Notes: generated by a model from the sequence alone, not told the origin. DNA of 16,808 nt from Paracoccaceae bacterium (GCA_003561595.1 PWWF01000227.1:1-16808); one strand, 5' to 3'. Positions 1-8,091 are shown, numbered from the stretch's first letter. Program-made: numbers and translations.

Positions 1-1371
1 CTGCCGCGTCTCGGATGTGGCAAGCTGCGAATGCAGGCGTTCGAACTCGCTGCGCGCGTTGCCGCGTTGGCCCGAATTCAGATAGGCATAGGCGCGCAGG
101 ATCGCCAGATCCCGCCGCAAAGAGCCTGTGATATCCTCCATCGCGTTGAAATAGCCGACGGCCTGCCGGTAATCCCCGGCGCGAAAGGCCCGTACACCGC
201 GCTGGTCCAGCACGATGGCCTCGACCTCGTTATGCTGGCTCTCGTTCAGCCGAACCTGCGATGCGACCTGCGCGGCTTGTTCGGTCATGTTCATGGACAG
301 ATAGGCCAGCGCCAGCCCGTAATGCGCATCGCGGCGGACATTCGGGCCCAGCGAATCGCCCGCCCGCGCGGCGGCCTGAAAGCCGGTTATCGCCTCGGTC
401 GGGCGGTCATGACCAAAGGCGCACCAGGACCGCTCATACAGCACCTCGAGCGAGCGGGGCGATTGCGACGCGGCAAGGCAGCGGGCGTATTGTTCCTGCT
501 CTTTCAGCCTGCGCACCTCGGAGATGCGGTTGTCCCCGCGCAGCGGCAGCGACCCGGCATCGGGCGCCGGTCTGGCAGGCTGCGGCGACGATGCCGGAGT
601 TGAGGATTGTGCCGGGGCTTGCGACGCAGTCTGCTGCGCGCCTCCGCCACCGCCCAGCAAACGCTGTTGCAACTGATCCAGCTGGTCTTTCGCGCCGGAA
701 TTGGCCGAATGCGCAGCCTGGAACAACTCGCGCATCTCGGATGCCGAGGCAACAGCGCTGGCTTTCTCCAGCGTTGTCTGCATCTGCTCATAGCGCGGGC
801 AGGACTGGACCGTGTTGCGATACGTCGTCAGCGCAGGCCCTTTCTGCCCGGCCAGCACATACATATCGGCCAGAAGCCACGCATTGTTGATCCGCTCGCA
901 GCTCATCAGTTGCGGGCTGCGCCGGGCGATGGCGATGGCGCGGGTGGCATCGCGCGCGCCGGTTGCCGCATCGAAACTGTCCTGCGCCTCGTTGGTTTCC
1001 AGCACACGCAGCATGTCCGAAGGCGGCGTCCAGCCCGCCACGCGGCGTCGGCCCTGATCGATCAGGTCGCGTGCGCCGTCATAATCGCGCCGCTCGATCT
1101 GACGCCAGATCGCAGCCTCATCCACTGCGCTTTGCGACCCGGACGCGAGCAGCTCGTTCAGATCGGATGGCGGCGTCCAGTCGGGAAAGGCAATGCGCAG
1201 GCGGCGCAATTCGGCCTGCGCAGCCGCCTGATCCCCCTGCTGCATGTAATAGCGCAACGCGCGCAGATCGTCGTTGCTTTGCGCGAGTGCCGGGGTGGAT
1301 GGCAGCAGACAGGCGGCCAGCAGCAGCGCGCAAAGCCGGTTGGGGCGGCGGAACTTCGGGATCAGGGTCAT
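1..1371 (-). CDS. Periplasmic TPR protein of the cellulose operon (BcsC-like position), C-terminus beyond the window
   Basis: The frame is open for 457 codons from the ATG at 1371 to the left edge, so the C-terminus is missing. Residues 9-30 form a Sec signal peptide ending in PALA, so the product is periplasmic or outer-membrane bound. Two copies of WTPPSD (residues 65-70 and 114-119) each follow a short helical segment, which suggests an ancient duplication of about 49 residues. A Gly/Ala/Ser/Pro/Gln-rich linker spans roughly 240-274. Residues about 310-455 look like degenerate TPR helices rich in Ala, Tyr and Gly. The ATG overlaps the bcsZ stop by four bases (ATGA), so the genes are translationally coupled. 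TPR proteins in this place usually help cellulose cross the periplasm and outer membrane, as the TPR part of BcsC does. Whether an outer-membrane barrel follows cannot be seen. Function is inferred from context and repeats. Confidence 0.8.
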   Translation of the reverse strand, partial: MTLIPKFRRPNRLCALLLAACLLPSTPALAQSNDDLRALRYYMQQGDQAAAQAELRRLRIAFPDWTPPSDLNELLASGSQSAVDEAAIWRQIERRDYDGARDLIDQGRRRVAGWTPPSDMLRVLETNEAQDSFDAATGARDATRAIAIARRSPQLMSCERINNAWLLADMYVLAGQKGPALTTYRNTVQSCPRYEQMQTTLEKASAVASASEMRELFQAAHSANSGAKDQLDQLQQRLLGGGGGAQQTASQAPAQSSTPASSPQPARPAPDAGSLPLRGDNRISEVRRLKEQEQYARCLAASQSPRSLEVLYERSWCAFGHDRPTEAITGFQAAARAGDSLGPNVRRDAHYGLALAYLSMNMTEQAAQVASQVRLNESQHNEVEAIVLDQRGVRAFRAGDYRQAVGYFNAMEDITGSLRRDLAILRAYAYLNSGQRGNARSEFERLHSQLATSETRQ

Positions 1372-2444
1372 AGCGGCACACATTCTGGCGATGCTTCAAG
1401 AACTGCGATCATTGCAAAAAGCTGCAAGGTCGCGGGGTAATAGGGCTGGCTGGCTGTGAACGGGGGCAAGGCCGCCCCGTGATCGTTGCGATTGGCGCAG
1501 ACCGACAGACCGGCAAGCGCCTGATAGCCGGGATCGGCACTTGTCTCTAACACCAGCCCCGAAAGCGGTTCGATCACCGTGGGGGCCGACCGGCCGGGTT
1601 CGACCTGCCGTTCATAAACCCGCGCGATCTGGCGCACAGCGCGATGCGTGTGCAGGCGCGACCAGATCAGGAACAGCGGCACGCGCATCGCCTCATAACC
1701 AGCATTCGACGGCAGGTCGGCAGCGGGGCGCATCCCGTCCTCAGAAATATCGACCCAGTCGGGCACCAGCCCGTCAGCGGCCAGTTCATCCAGCAATGCC
1801 TCGCCTGCCTGCGCACAGGCGGCCAGCTTGCTGACCCCTGTTGCGGCGGCAAGCTCGCGCATGGCAAGGGGCATGTAGTAGGACGGATTGATCGTGATGC
1901 GGTCATCATGGGTAAAGCCATGTTCCGCAGGCAGAAACAGCAGTCGCCCCCCGGCGCCGGGCATGGGCATGATGCAGGTCTCGGCCAGCGCATCGACGAT
2001 GTCCTGTGCGCGGCGCAGATAGCTGCGCTGCCCGAATTTGGCGCCCGCGCGCGCCAGTGCCCAGGCATAGAACAGATCGCCGTCGCTGGCATTGTTGCGG
2101 TCGGGCACCGGGTTCGCCTCGGCCGGTAGCCAGCGCCATGCCAGCAGCGCATCCGAGCGGATGGCCAGATGGCGTTCGGTCCATTCAAACATACGCTCGA
2201 ACGCGCTCTCATCCTCGAAGAAACTGGCCAGGACCATCCCGTAGCCCTGCCCCTCGGAATGGCTGGCCTCTTGCTGCAAGGTATCGACCACACGCCCGTC
2301 AGCGCGCAGGAATGCGTCTTTCCAAGCCTCCCAGATCGGGCGCAGGTCTTCCACGCTTTGGGCATCGCTGCGCGCGAGCGCACCCCCGGCAGTGGACATG
2401 CCCGCAAACGCCGCAAGGGATTTCAGCAACATACGTCGTTTCAT
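1368..2444 (-). CDS. bcsZ: Cellulose-operon endoglucanase, glycoside hydrolase family 8 (BcsZ)
   Basis: This is a 358-residue secreted GH8 endo-beta-1,4-glucanase, which trims nascent cellulose in the periplasm. The N-terminus reads KRRMLLK followed by a hydrophobic stretch and GALA, which resembles a Tat signal. SEGQGYGM carries the likely general acid E64, and ASDGD (residues 119-123) matches the GH8 signature with D121. The segment around 230-256 aligns by eye with E. coli BcsZ PDWV...SYDAIRV, but reads GYEAMRV, so the expected Asp general base is E251. The ATG at 2444 shares one base with the bcsB stop (TGATG) and has AAGGGA upstream. An in-frame start further upstream at 2636 would lie inside bcsB and lacks support. 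The gene ends in an ATGA overlap with the TPR gene. Confidence 0.92.
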   Translation of the reverse strand: MKRRMLLKSLAAFAGMSTAGGALARSDAQSVEDLRPIWEAWKDAFLRADGRVVDTLQQEASHSEGQGYGMVLASFFEDESAFERMFEWTERHLAIRSDALLAWRWLPAEANPVPDRNNASDGDLFYAWALARAGAKFGQRSYLRRAQDIVDALAETCIMPMPGAGGRLLFLPAEHGFTHDDRITINPSYYMPLAMRELAAATGVSKLAACAQAGEALLDELAADGLVPDWVDISEDGMRPAADLPSNAGYEAMRVPLFLIWSRLHTHRAVRQIARVYERQVEPGRSAPTVIEPLSGLVLETSADPGYQALAGLSVCANRNDHGAALPPFTASQPYYPATLQLFAMIAVLEASPECVPL

Positions 2445-4687
2445 CACGCTTTTTCCCTTGTCGAAATAACCAGCCGCAGCGCCACCAGTGCAGAGAGCAT
2501 GGCCATGCCCAGCATCATGATCGTGAAGAAAATCGGACGGGCCGAGACGAAATTGCCCAGCGCGTAGCGGAAGTTTTCGCGCGACCAGGGCTCCAGCAGG
2601 ACCGGGCGGACATCGGGGGCCTGCCAGTTCTGCCAATGCCCCTGATGATCCAGCACCGAGACCTGACCACGCGGCCCCCCGCCAAAGCTCCGGACGGACG
2701 CAATTGCGTGCGAAATCGCGTGAATATCGGTATCCGGGCCGCGCAGCATCCAGATTTCCTGGGGTCGATCCGGGTCAAGCTGGAACAGGACCGCCTGCCC
2801 GCGCTGATCGGCCAGCCAGTCGTTCAACGGATCGCCACTATGTGGAAAGACACGGCTGAAAAACCGCTCCGCGCGATCCGTCAGTTGGGTCCAGACTGCG
2901 GAGAAGGCCAGCGCGACGTTCTGCCCCTGTTGTCGCGGGGCATGGAATGGATCATCAGGCCGCTGTGCCACATTCTGCGCGGTTGTTTCATCGCTATCAG
3001 GCGGCAGCACGACATTTTCCAGCAAGCGCCGTTCGGGACGATGGCTGGCAACCGGGATCGCGCCCAGATCCTGCATCGAAACCAGGTGCAGGGTCGCGGG
3101 ACGGATCTCGGCACCACCGCGAGCAAAGGCTGCCGACAAGGTGGTGACATCGGTCTGCGAATAGGCGCGCGCGCTCAACTCGTTCACGCGCAAACTGTCC
3201 GGGGAAAGCGCGCTGAAGGCAACGCTCATGTCGGGGATGGACATGGACGGGCTGTAGGGCACTTCGAGGGTCGAGCTGTCCGAAATGCGCAGGAACGGGT
3301 CATCACTGCCGGGACAGGGCAGATCATCCGGATCGCCCGGCACGAACATCTCGAATGTCAGCAGATTGACTCCCGGATGCATCAACCGGGCCTCGAAATC
3401 GATCGGGAAGCTGGTGATCGGTGTCCCGCCCTCGTCGCGCAGCGGCAGCAAGCGCACGGTGGTGCCATTCACCTGCAAGAGCAGCATCGCGCCTTCGGGC
3501 AGGTTCTTGGCATAGGCGTAGTCCAGATTGATGCGCGCCTTGGCCGCCGTCAGCACCAGCCAGTCGGAGGGCAGCCGGAACGGATAGGACCGCACGGCAT
3601 AGCGCTGGGAAAATGTCTCGGTCGGGACGCCGAAACTGGCGAAACTGGCAGGCTCGCGGGGCGTGATCTGCGCGACGGATCGCTGATGCGGCGCGGGTTC
3701 CAGCTCTGTGAGGGTTTCGAACAGGTCCGCCGGGTCCGTTCCTTGCGCCACCTCCAGCGTCAGGACGATGGCGCCGTCACCGCCCTTGCGAAAGGAGACG
3801 CGGCTTTCATGCGCGGGCAGGACCGTGACGCGGGCGCGCGCGGGCCTGTCTGCGGCCAATGTCCAGTGATCGGGAAAGGCAAACACGATCGGCGCCCCGG
3901 CAAGTGCGCTGTTGAAGCGGCGCACCAGAAAATCGCGCCATTTGCCCTTTTCCTGACCCAGCGCTGACAGGCCCCGAATCTCGACCAGGCGGTCACCCGC
4001 GGCCTGGGCCGCCAGCGCCATGATGAAGCTTTCGGCATCCGCGCCTGTCACGTCATGGTCCACCACCATCCCGCTGCGCGACAGGTCGATATCAGTCCAC
4101 AGATCGAATGACGGCTCTGGCCCGCAGAAGATGCGGTGATGCTGGCGAAACTCCACCCGCACATCATTGCGCCCGGCGCGCAGCAAATCAGGGTGCAGCA
4201 CGAAATCATCGCTGCCGAAACCCTCGATATGGGTCAGATCGCGGGTCGCGACCTCTTCGTCATTGACGAAGATGCGCATATGCGAGCGTTCGGGCAGGTT
4301 GTGAATGCCCGATACTGTGGTCAGTCGTAGCACGTGCCGCTCCATGCCATCGACGGTATAAAGGTTGAAATTGACGACCTCTCGCTCGCCCGAGACGCGG
4401 GCAATGGCACCCGACTGCCTCTGGCCCGGATCCAGCATCCGCAATGGCGTGATCCAGTGGTCGGCCGTATCGGCAGGTACATCACGCCCGGATACGCCTC
4501 CTTTCCGGCGCAGGGATTGCAACCGCTCGCGATGCTGAGACTCCGACAGGGCGGGCAGGCTGAGACCATCATCATCGGGCAGTTCGATCAGGCGCTGATC
4601 CGCCGCCGCCTGCGGCGCCAGACCGGCCAGACCAAGCGCCAGACCGATCACGCCCAGTGTCAGCGCATGGGGACGGGACGGGATCAT
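2444..4687 (-). CDS. bcsB: Cellulose synthase regulatory/periplasmic subunit BcsB
   Basis: The product has 747 residues, near the usual length for BcsB. A Sec signal peptide covers residues 1-29 (PQAAA before DQ). The body is a large periplasmic region corresponding to the alternating carbohydrate-binding and flavodoxin-like domains of the family. It ends in one transmembrane anchor (about 707-740, rich in Phe, Met, Leu and Ala) and a short basic tail, STREKA. In the R. sphaeroides BcsA-BcsB structure this anchor packs on BcsA and is needed for activity. Three cysteines in the mature domain (one in IFCGPEPS, one in LPCPGSD) could pair but this cannot be judged here. The ATG overlaps the bcsA stop by four bases (ATGA), which argues for coupled synthesis of the two subunits. 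The identification rests on gene order plus overall sequence character. Confidence 0.95.
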   Translation of the reverse strand: MIPSRPHALTLGVIGLALGLAGLAPQAAADQRLIELPDDDGLSLPALSESQHRERLQSLRRKGGVSGRDVPADTADHWITPLRMLDPGQRQSGAIARVSGEREVVNFNLYTVDGMERHVLRLTTVSGIHNLPERSHMRIFVNDEEVATRDLTHIEGFGSDDFVLHPDLLRAGRNDVRVEFRQHHRIFCGPEPSFDLWTDIDLSRSGMVVDHDVTGADAESFIMALAAQAAGDRLVEIRGLSALGQEKGKWRDFLVRRFNSALAGAPIVFAFPDHWTLAADRPARARVTVLPAHESRVSFRKGGDGAIVLTLEVAQGTDPADLFETLTELEPAPHQRSVAQITPREPASFASFGVPTETFSQRYAVRSYPFRLPSDWLVLTAAKARINLDYAYAKNLPEGAMLLLQVNGTTVRLLPLRDEGGTPITSFPIDFEARLMHPGVNLLTFEMFVPGDPDDLPCPGSDDPFLRISDSSTLEVPYSPSMSIPDMSVAFSALSPDSLRVNELSARAYSQTDVTTLSAAFARGGAEIRPATLHLVSMQDLGAIPVASHRPERRLLENVVLPPDSDETTAQNVAQRPDDPFHAPRQQGQNVALAFSAVWTQLTDRAERFFSRVFPHSGDPLNDWLADQRGQAVLFQLDPDRPQEIWMLRGPDTDIHAISHAIASVRSFGGGPRGQVSVLDHQGHWQNWQAPDVRPVLLEPWSRENFRYALGNFVSARPIFFTIMMLGMAMLSALVALRLVISTREKA

Positions 4688-7101
4688 CGCTGTTCCTCCA
4701 ATCCTGTGGTTGGCGGTGCCATCCGTTTCAGGGACATGCCCGGCATCGTCGCGAAACTGTCGGGGGCGGGCATGTCGGGATTGGGAATTTCGGGATCGAA
4801 TGTCTCGCCAAAGGCCAGCAGATGCGCAGGCTGTGTCGTCTCGATCTCGCGGCGGCGCGCGCGTTCTTCGGCGGCTTGCTGGCGCGCGGGTTCGGCGATC
4901 AGCGCACGCATGGTGTGGAACACCGATGTAAAGGCAAGGCCGACCACATACACCATGCCCTTGAGCATCGGCATGGGCTTGTTCTTTCGCGCGCGCTCCT
5001 GCTCCCAGATTGCGCTGTTGCCGAAGATCAGATGCGCCACCGTCTCGCGGGTCTTGAAGGGCTGGTCGCGGTCATAGCAGACGCCCACGCGGATCCCCCC
5101 ATTCTCGCGCACGACATATTTGACCTGCACGCGCACTGCGTTTTCCAGATGCGGCGATTGCGGAAATTCGGGTGTGAAGTAGAACACATAGCCCCGGCTG
5201 ATCGTGGCCATTTCCTTCAGGTCGGTATCGGGCCCTGCAACAAGCTGGAGGCTGGCCCCGCTGGTCGAGGAATCGAGCACCTGCGCGCACACGAAGCTGA
5301 ACGACCCGTTCCGCCCGATGGCCGCCACGGCCGGCACGTCCATCTTGACGCGCGGCACTTCGCGCCGCTGCTGGCGCTCGGCAATGGCGCGCAGCGCCGC
5401 CGAGAGGATGATGAAGTTGAACACGGCCCAACCGCCCACGATCATCAGGATGTTCTGATCGCCCGGAAACATCACCCAACGCACGCCGGCCGCGACAACG
5501 CCCAGCCCGGCCAGCGCCCAGACAAGCAGCAGCGGCTGGTAGATCGGCGAGATGAAATCCTCTTCAAGAACCTCATCCTTGGCGGTCACATTGAATTTTG
5601 CCCCGCGCGGCTTGAAAAGCGTGCGCAGCACGACACCCGAGAGATAGGGCGCCTGCGCGGTTTCATACAATTCCGAGATCAATGGCCATCGCACGCGCGA
5701 ATAAAGCGCATTCTGCACCATGAAGCTGATCGCCATATAGGCGCCCATATAGACCATCACTTCCTGAATGGTCGCCACGAAGATCTGCAGCCCGAAGAAG
5801 AGATAGGCCAGCGGTGCAAGGATGAAGGTCATCCGCACCAGCGGGAACAGCCAGAAGGTCATCGAGTTCAGGTAACACAGCCGCTGGCTCAGGCTCATGC
5901 CCTTGCGCCGCAGCGGGTTCTTGAGCCGCAGAAGCTGCATCATCCCCGCCGCCCAGCGCCCGCGCTGCTGGATGAAGCTGACAAAGCTTTCCGGCTGCAA
6001 CCCCGCGATCATGGCATGATCGACATAGATGCTCTTCCAGCCCTGCGAGTGAATCTCAAGCGCGGTTTCCGCGTCCTCGGTGATCGTCTCACCCGCAAAG
6101 CCGCCCACGGAATCCAGCGCCGCGCGCCGGATCACGGCGGCAGAGCCGCAGAAGAACGCGCCGCCCCAACGGTCCAGCCCGCGATGGCCCTGGTGATAGA
6201 ACATCTCGTTTTCGGGCGGGCAGTCCTTGCGCAGCCCGATATTGCGCTCGACCGGGTCGGGGTTGAGGAAGAAATGCGGTGTCTGGACCAGAAACAGCTT
6301 GGGGTCCTCGACAAAATAGCCGACCGTGCGGGCCAGAAAATCGCGGCTGGGCACATGGTCGGCATCGAACACCACGACCAGATCGCCAGTCAACCGCTCC
6401 AGCGCGGCGGACATGTTGCCCGCCTTGGCGTGTTCGTTGCGCGCGCGCGTGGAATAGACGACCCCCAGTTCCGCGCAGAGCGCCTGCAACTCGGCCCGCC
6501 GGGCGCGCGATTTTTCCGCCAGCTCCGGATCATCACTGTTGCAGCGCTGGTCGGTGCCGCCGTCATCACACAGCACAACCGTGCGCTTGCTGGCCGGGTA
6601 ATGCATGTTCTTGGCCGCTGACAGTGTGATCGAGAGCATCTCGACCGGCTCGTTATAGCTGGGCACCAGAATATCGACGGTCGGCAGATCAGCGGCCATG
6701 ACGCGCGGGGGCAACTTGCGCTCAACCGGGTCCGCCGTGATGAAGGAACTGATGAAGAACACGCCGATCGCGTAGGTTTCCACCACCAGAAGCGCCAGCG
6801 CGATCGCAAAGGACAAGGGCATGTCCATCGGCGGCAGGGTTTCCGTCACCCGCCAGGCCCAGTAACGCATGACAACCGCACTGGCGATGGCCAGCAGCAT
6901 GAATCGCGCCATGATATTCTTCATGGTAAAGGGCTTCAGCAAGGCCACCCCGATGACCGCGAACAGGCCCAGCGCGCCCTGTACTGTAGTCGATGTCGGC
7001 GTGCTTGCCATAATCGCCAGCGGAACAAGCATGGCGAACCAGACCAACGCGAGCAGGATCTCGACGGGGCGCAGCTTGCGCGTGGCTATCAATAAGCTCA
7101 T
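4684..7101 (-). CDS. bcsA: Cellulose synthase catalytic subunit (UDP-forming), c-di-GMP activated, BcsA
   Basis: This 805-residue inner-membrane GT2 enzyme polymerises UDP-glucose into beta-1,4-glucan and extrudes it. Catalytic motifs are all present: DDGGTD (179-184), DAD (246-248), TED (341-343) and QRGRW (379-383). The gating loop FNVTAKDE starts at F503. The C-terminal PilZ domain has R580-x3-R584 and DSSTSG (610-615), the c-di-GMP binding motifs. E371, which forms an autoinhibitory salt bridge with R580 in R. sphaeroides, is also conserved. Several transmembrane helices lie before residue 125 and in roughly 405-570. I chose the ATG at 7101, which has AAGGGA about ten bases upstream. The longer in-frame start at 7191 would lie within the bcsN-like gene. 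The gene follows that gene by 22 bases and overlaps bcsB. Confidence 0.98.
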   Translation of the reverse strand: MSLLIATRKLRPVEILLALVWFAMLVPLAIMASTPTSTTVQGALGLFAVIGVALLKPFTMKNIMARFMLLAIASAVVMRYWAWRVTETLPPMDMPLSFAIALALLVVETYAIGVFFISSFITADPVERKLPPRVMAADLPTVDILVPSYNEPVEMLSITLSAAKNMHYPASKRTVVLCDDGGTDQRCNSDDPELAEKSRARRAELQALCAELGVVYSTRARNEHAKAGNMSAALERLTGDLVVVFDADHVPSRDFLARTVGYFVEDPKLFLVQTPHFFLNPDPVERNIGLRKDCPPENEMFYHQGHRGLDRWGGAFFCGSAAVIRRAALDSVGGFAGETITEDAETALEIHSQGWKSIYVDHAMIAGLQPESFVSFIQQRGRWAAGMMQLLRLKNPLRRKGMSLSQRLCYLNSMTFWLFPLVRMTFILAPLAYLFFGLQIFVATIQEVMVYMGAYMAISFMVQNALYSRVRWPLISELYETAQAPYLSGVVLRTLFKPRGAKFNVTAKDEVLEEDFISPIYQPLLLVWALAGLGVVAAGVRWVMFPGDQNILMIVGGWAVFNFIILSAALRAIAERQQRREVPRVKMDVPAVAAIGRNGSFSFVCAQVLDSSTSGASLQLVAGPDTDLKEMATISRGYVFYFTPEFPQSPHLENAVRVQVKYVVRENGGIRVGVCYDRDQPFKTRETVAHLIFGNSAIWEQERARKNKPMPMLKGMVYVVGLAFTSVFHTMRALIAEPARQQAAEERARRREIETTQPAHLLAFGETFDPEIPNPDMPAPDSFATMPGMSLKRMAPPTTGLEEQR

Positions 7102-7123
7102 GCTGGAAAATCCCTTTATCAAA

Positions 7124-7747
7124 TCAGCCGGACCGGGGTGCGCCCAGTCCAAAGGCAGACGCCCCCAGCGGCGCAAGCGCATCATCGACACTGCCGGGCA
7201 CGCAGTTGCGCATCATCATGTCCAGCGCAGAGGCGCCGCGCGGCAGGGCCCGCCCGCCGGTCTGTCCCCGCCGGAATGCCAGCACGCAGGTCAGGCTGCC
7301 GCCGGGGCGCGTGACCGCGTAAGTGATGTCGCCATGCGAATCCGAACGCGCTGTCAGCGACGATTCCGACACGCCCGAAAACGGCGAAGGCGTGCCCCCG
7401 AACTGGCGCAGGACATCGGCCAGAACCAGCCGCGACCGGCTGGCACTGCGCGCGGTCTGCGCCCGCAGCAGGATGACATTCTCACCCGAAAGAGAGGTTT
7501 CATTGGGCAGTGTGACGCGCTGTTCGGTCGCGACCCCAAGATCGCGCTCCATCACCATAAGCGCCTGGGGCACGTTCACATAGGCGCGCGACGCCTGCAC
7601 GATGCGGTATTCGGTCAGCGCCTCTGCCTCTTCGGTCGGCGAATTGCCCGACACGCTTTGCGCCACCTCGCAGCCGGTCAGAACCGCGCCCGCAACACAA
7701 GCCACAACGCATGCGCGCAGTTTTCCAGAAATCGATATATGTTCCAT
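7124..7747 (-). CDS. bcsN: Cellulose biosynthesis lipoprotein, BcsN-like
   Basis: The product has 207 residues. A short hydrophobic segment ends in the lipobox LTGC, with C26 as the probable lipidated residue, so it is likely an outer-membrane-facing lipoprotein. The body contains a stretch of alternating hydrophobic residues around QRVTLPNETSLSGENVILL, which resembles the BcsN family found in alphaproteobacterial cellulose loci. Two cysteines lie in the C-terminal half (TCVLAF and NCVPG). It is the first gene of the operon, 22 bases ahead of bcsA. The ATG at 7747 was chosen because it places the signal peptide at the N-terminus. An in-frame start at 7816 would add 23 residues ahead of it. 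The molecular role of BcsN is not established. The family call is by pattern and context only. Confidence 0.7.
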   Translation of the reverse strand: MEHISISGKLRACVVACVAGAVLTGCEVAQSVSGNSPTEEAEALTEYRIVQASRAYVNVPQALMVMERDLGVATEQRVTLPNETSLSGENVILLRAQTARSASRSRLVLADVLRQFGGTPSPFSGVSESSLTARSDSHGDITYAVTRPGGSLTCVLAFRRGQTGGRALPRGASALDMMMRNCVPGSVDDALAPLGASAFGLGAPRSG

Positions 7748-7818
7748 TGCCCTGCCCGTGGGGCCGCGCCACTGCACATTCCACACGCCATCAAGCGTGC
7801 GGATGTGCAGAACCACCT

Positions 7819-7832
7819 TGGTCGGTTGACCA
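7819..7832. repeat. Small inverted repeat TGGTC-N4-GACCA
   Basis: A perfect 5-bp inverted repeat with a 4-base loop, in the predicted bcs leader between the larger hairpin and the bcsN start. It could be a small stem or a protein site. It is short enough to be chance. Confidence 0.3.
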
Positions 7833-7861
7833 GCCCGTTCTTGCCTTGTCTGCCTCAGTTA

Positions 7862-7890
7862 CCTGATCCCTTCTTGCCGAGGGATTCAGG
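7862..7890 (-). promoter_or_regulatory. Hairpin in the predicted bcs leader RNA
   Basis: CCTGA-TCCCT (7862-7871) pairs with AGGGA-T-TCAGG (7880-7890): ten pairs with one bulged T and an 8-base loop. It lies within the predicted 5' leader of bcsN, about 115 bases before the start codon. It has no T-tract on the transcript side, so it does not look like a simple terminator. It may be a regulatory or stabilising structure. Confidence 0.45.
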
Positions 7891-7949
7891 CGGTATTGTG
7901 TTTAATTTCTTGTCCAATGACGGCGTTTTGGCCGGATTAGATTGCAACC

Positions 7950-7979
7950 ATAATACCTTAAGTCGTCTGTGTCAGGCAA
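7950..7979 (-). promoter_or_regulatory. Candidate sigma-70-type promoter for the bcs operon
   Basis: Reading the minus strand, TTGCCT (7979-7974) is followed by an 18-base spacer and TATTAT (7955-7950), which differs from TATAAT by one base. Transcription would start near 7943, giving a leader of about 195 bases before bcsN. The -35 overlaps the left arm of the inverted repeat at 7969-8008, so a bound regulator could control it. Confidence 0.45.
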
Positions 7980-8008
7980 CATACTCAATAACAGGATCAG
8001 CCTGACAC
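7969..8008. promoter_or_regulatory. Perfect 9-bp inverted repeat, candidate operator of the bcs operon
   Basis: GTGTCAGGC (7969-7977) and GCCTGACAC (8000-8008) are exact reverse complements separated by 22 bases. The centre-to-centre distance is 31 bp, about three helical turns, so both arms face the same side of the DNA. One arm covers the predicted -35 of the bcs promoter. This suits a dimeric or looping regulator better than a terminator. Confidence 0.5.
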
Positions 8009-8010
8009 TA

Positions 8011-8054
8011 CCCCAAGTAGAATGGGCCCGCCCCCGCATTCATCCCCAAGTAGA
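8011..8054. repeat. Direct repeat CCCCAAGTAGA, two copies 33 bp apart
   Basis: An identical 11-mer occurs at 8011-8021 and 8044-8054. The 33-bp period is close to three turns of the helix. The copies lie just upstream of the inverted repeat and candidate bcs promoter, so they may be activator sites. No known motif is recognised. Confidence 0.45.
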
Positions 8055-8075
8055 GCTGCGCAGCACAGCCCGATC

Positions 8076-8091
8076 AAAAACCTGTGTTTTT
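8076..8091. terminator. A/T hairpin that could terminate hpf
   Basis: AAAAAC (8076-8081), a 4-base loop, and GTTTTT (8086-8091) form a symmetric hairpin about 85 bases beyond the hpf stop. The stem is nearly all A-T and short, so a terminator role is weak. Confidence 0.25.

Noticed and set aside
607..1440. Open frame of 277 codons on the plus strand opposite the TPR gene
   Set aside because: The minus-strand frame has a signal peptide, TPR-like helices and an overlap with bcsZ; the plus-strand frame has none of these.
2006..3967. Open frame of 653 codons on the plus strand opposite bcsZ and bcsB
   Set aside because: It is antisense to two clear genes, has Arg/His/Gln-rich composition typical of shadow frames in GC-rich DNA, and shows no domain.
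4657..6621. Open frame of 654 codons on the plus strand opposite bcsA
   Set aside because: It mirrors the bcsA codon pattern on the opposite strand and its translation has no recognisable motif.
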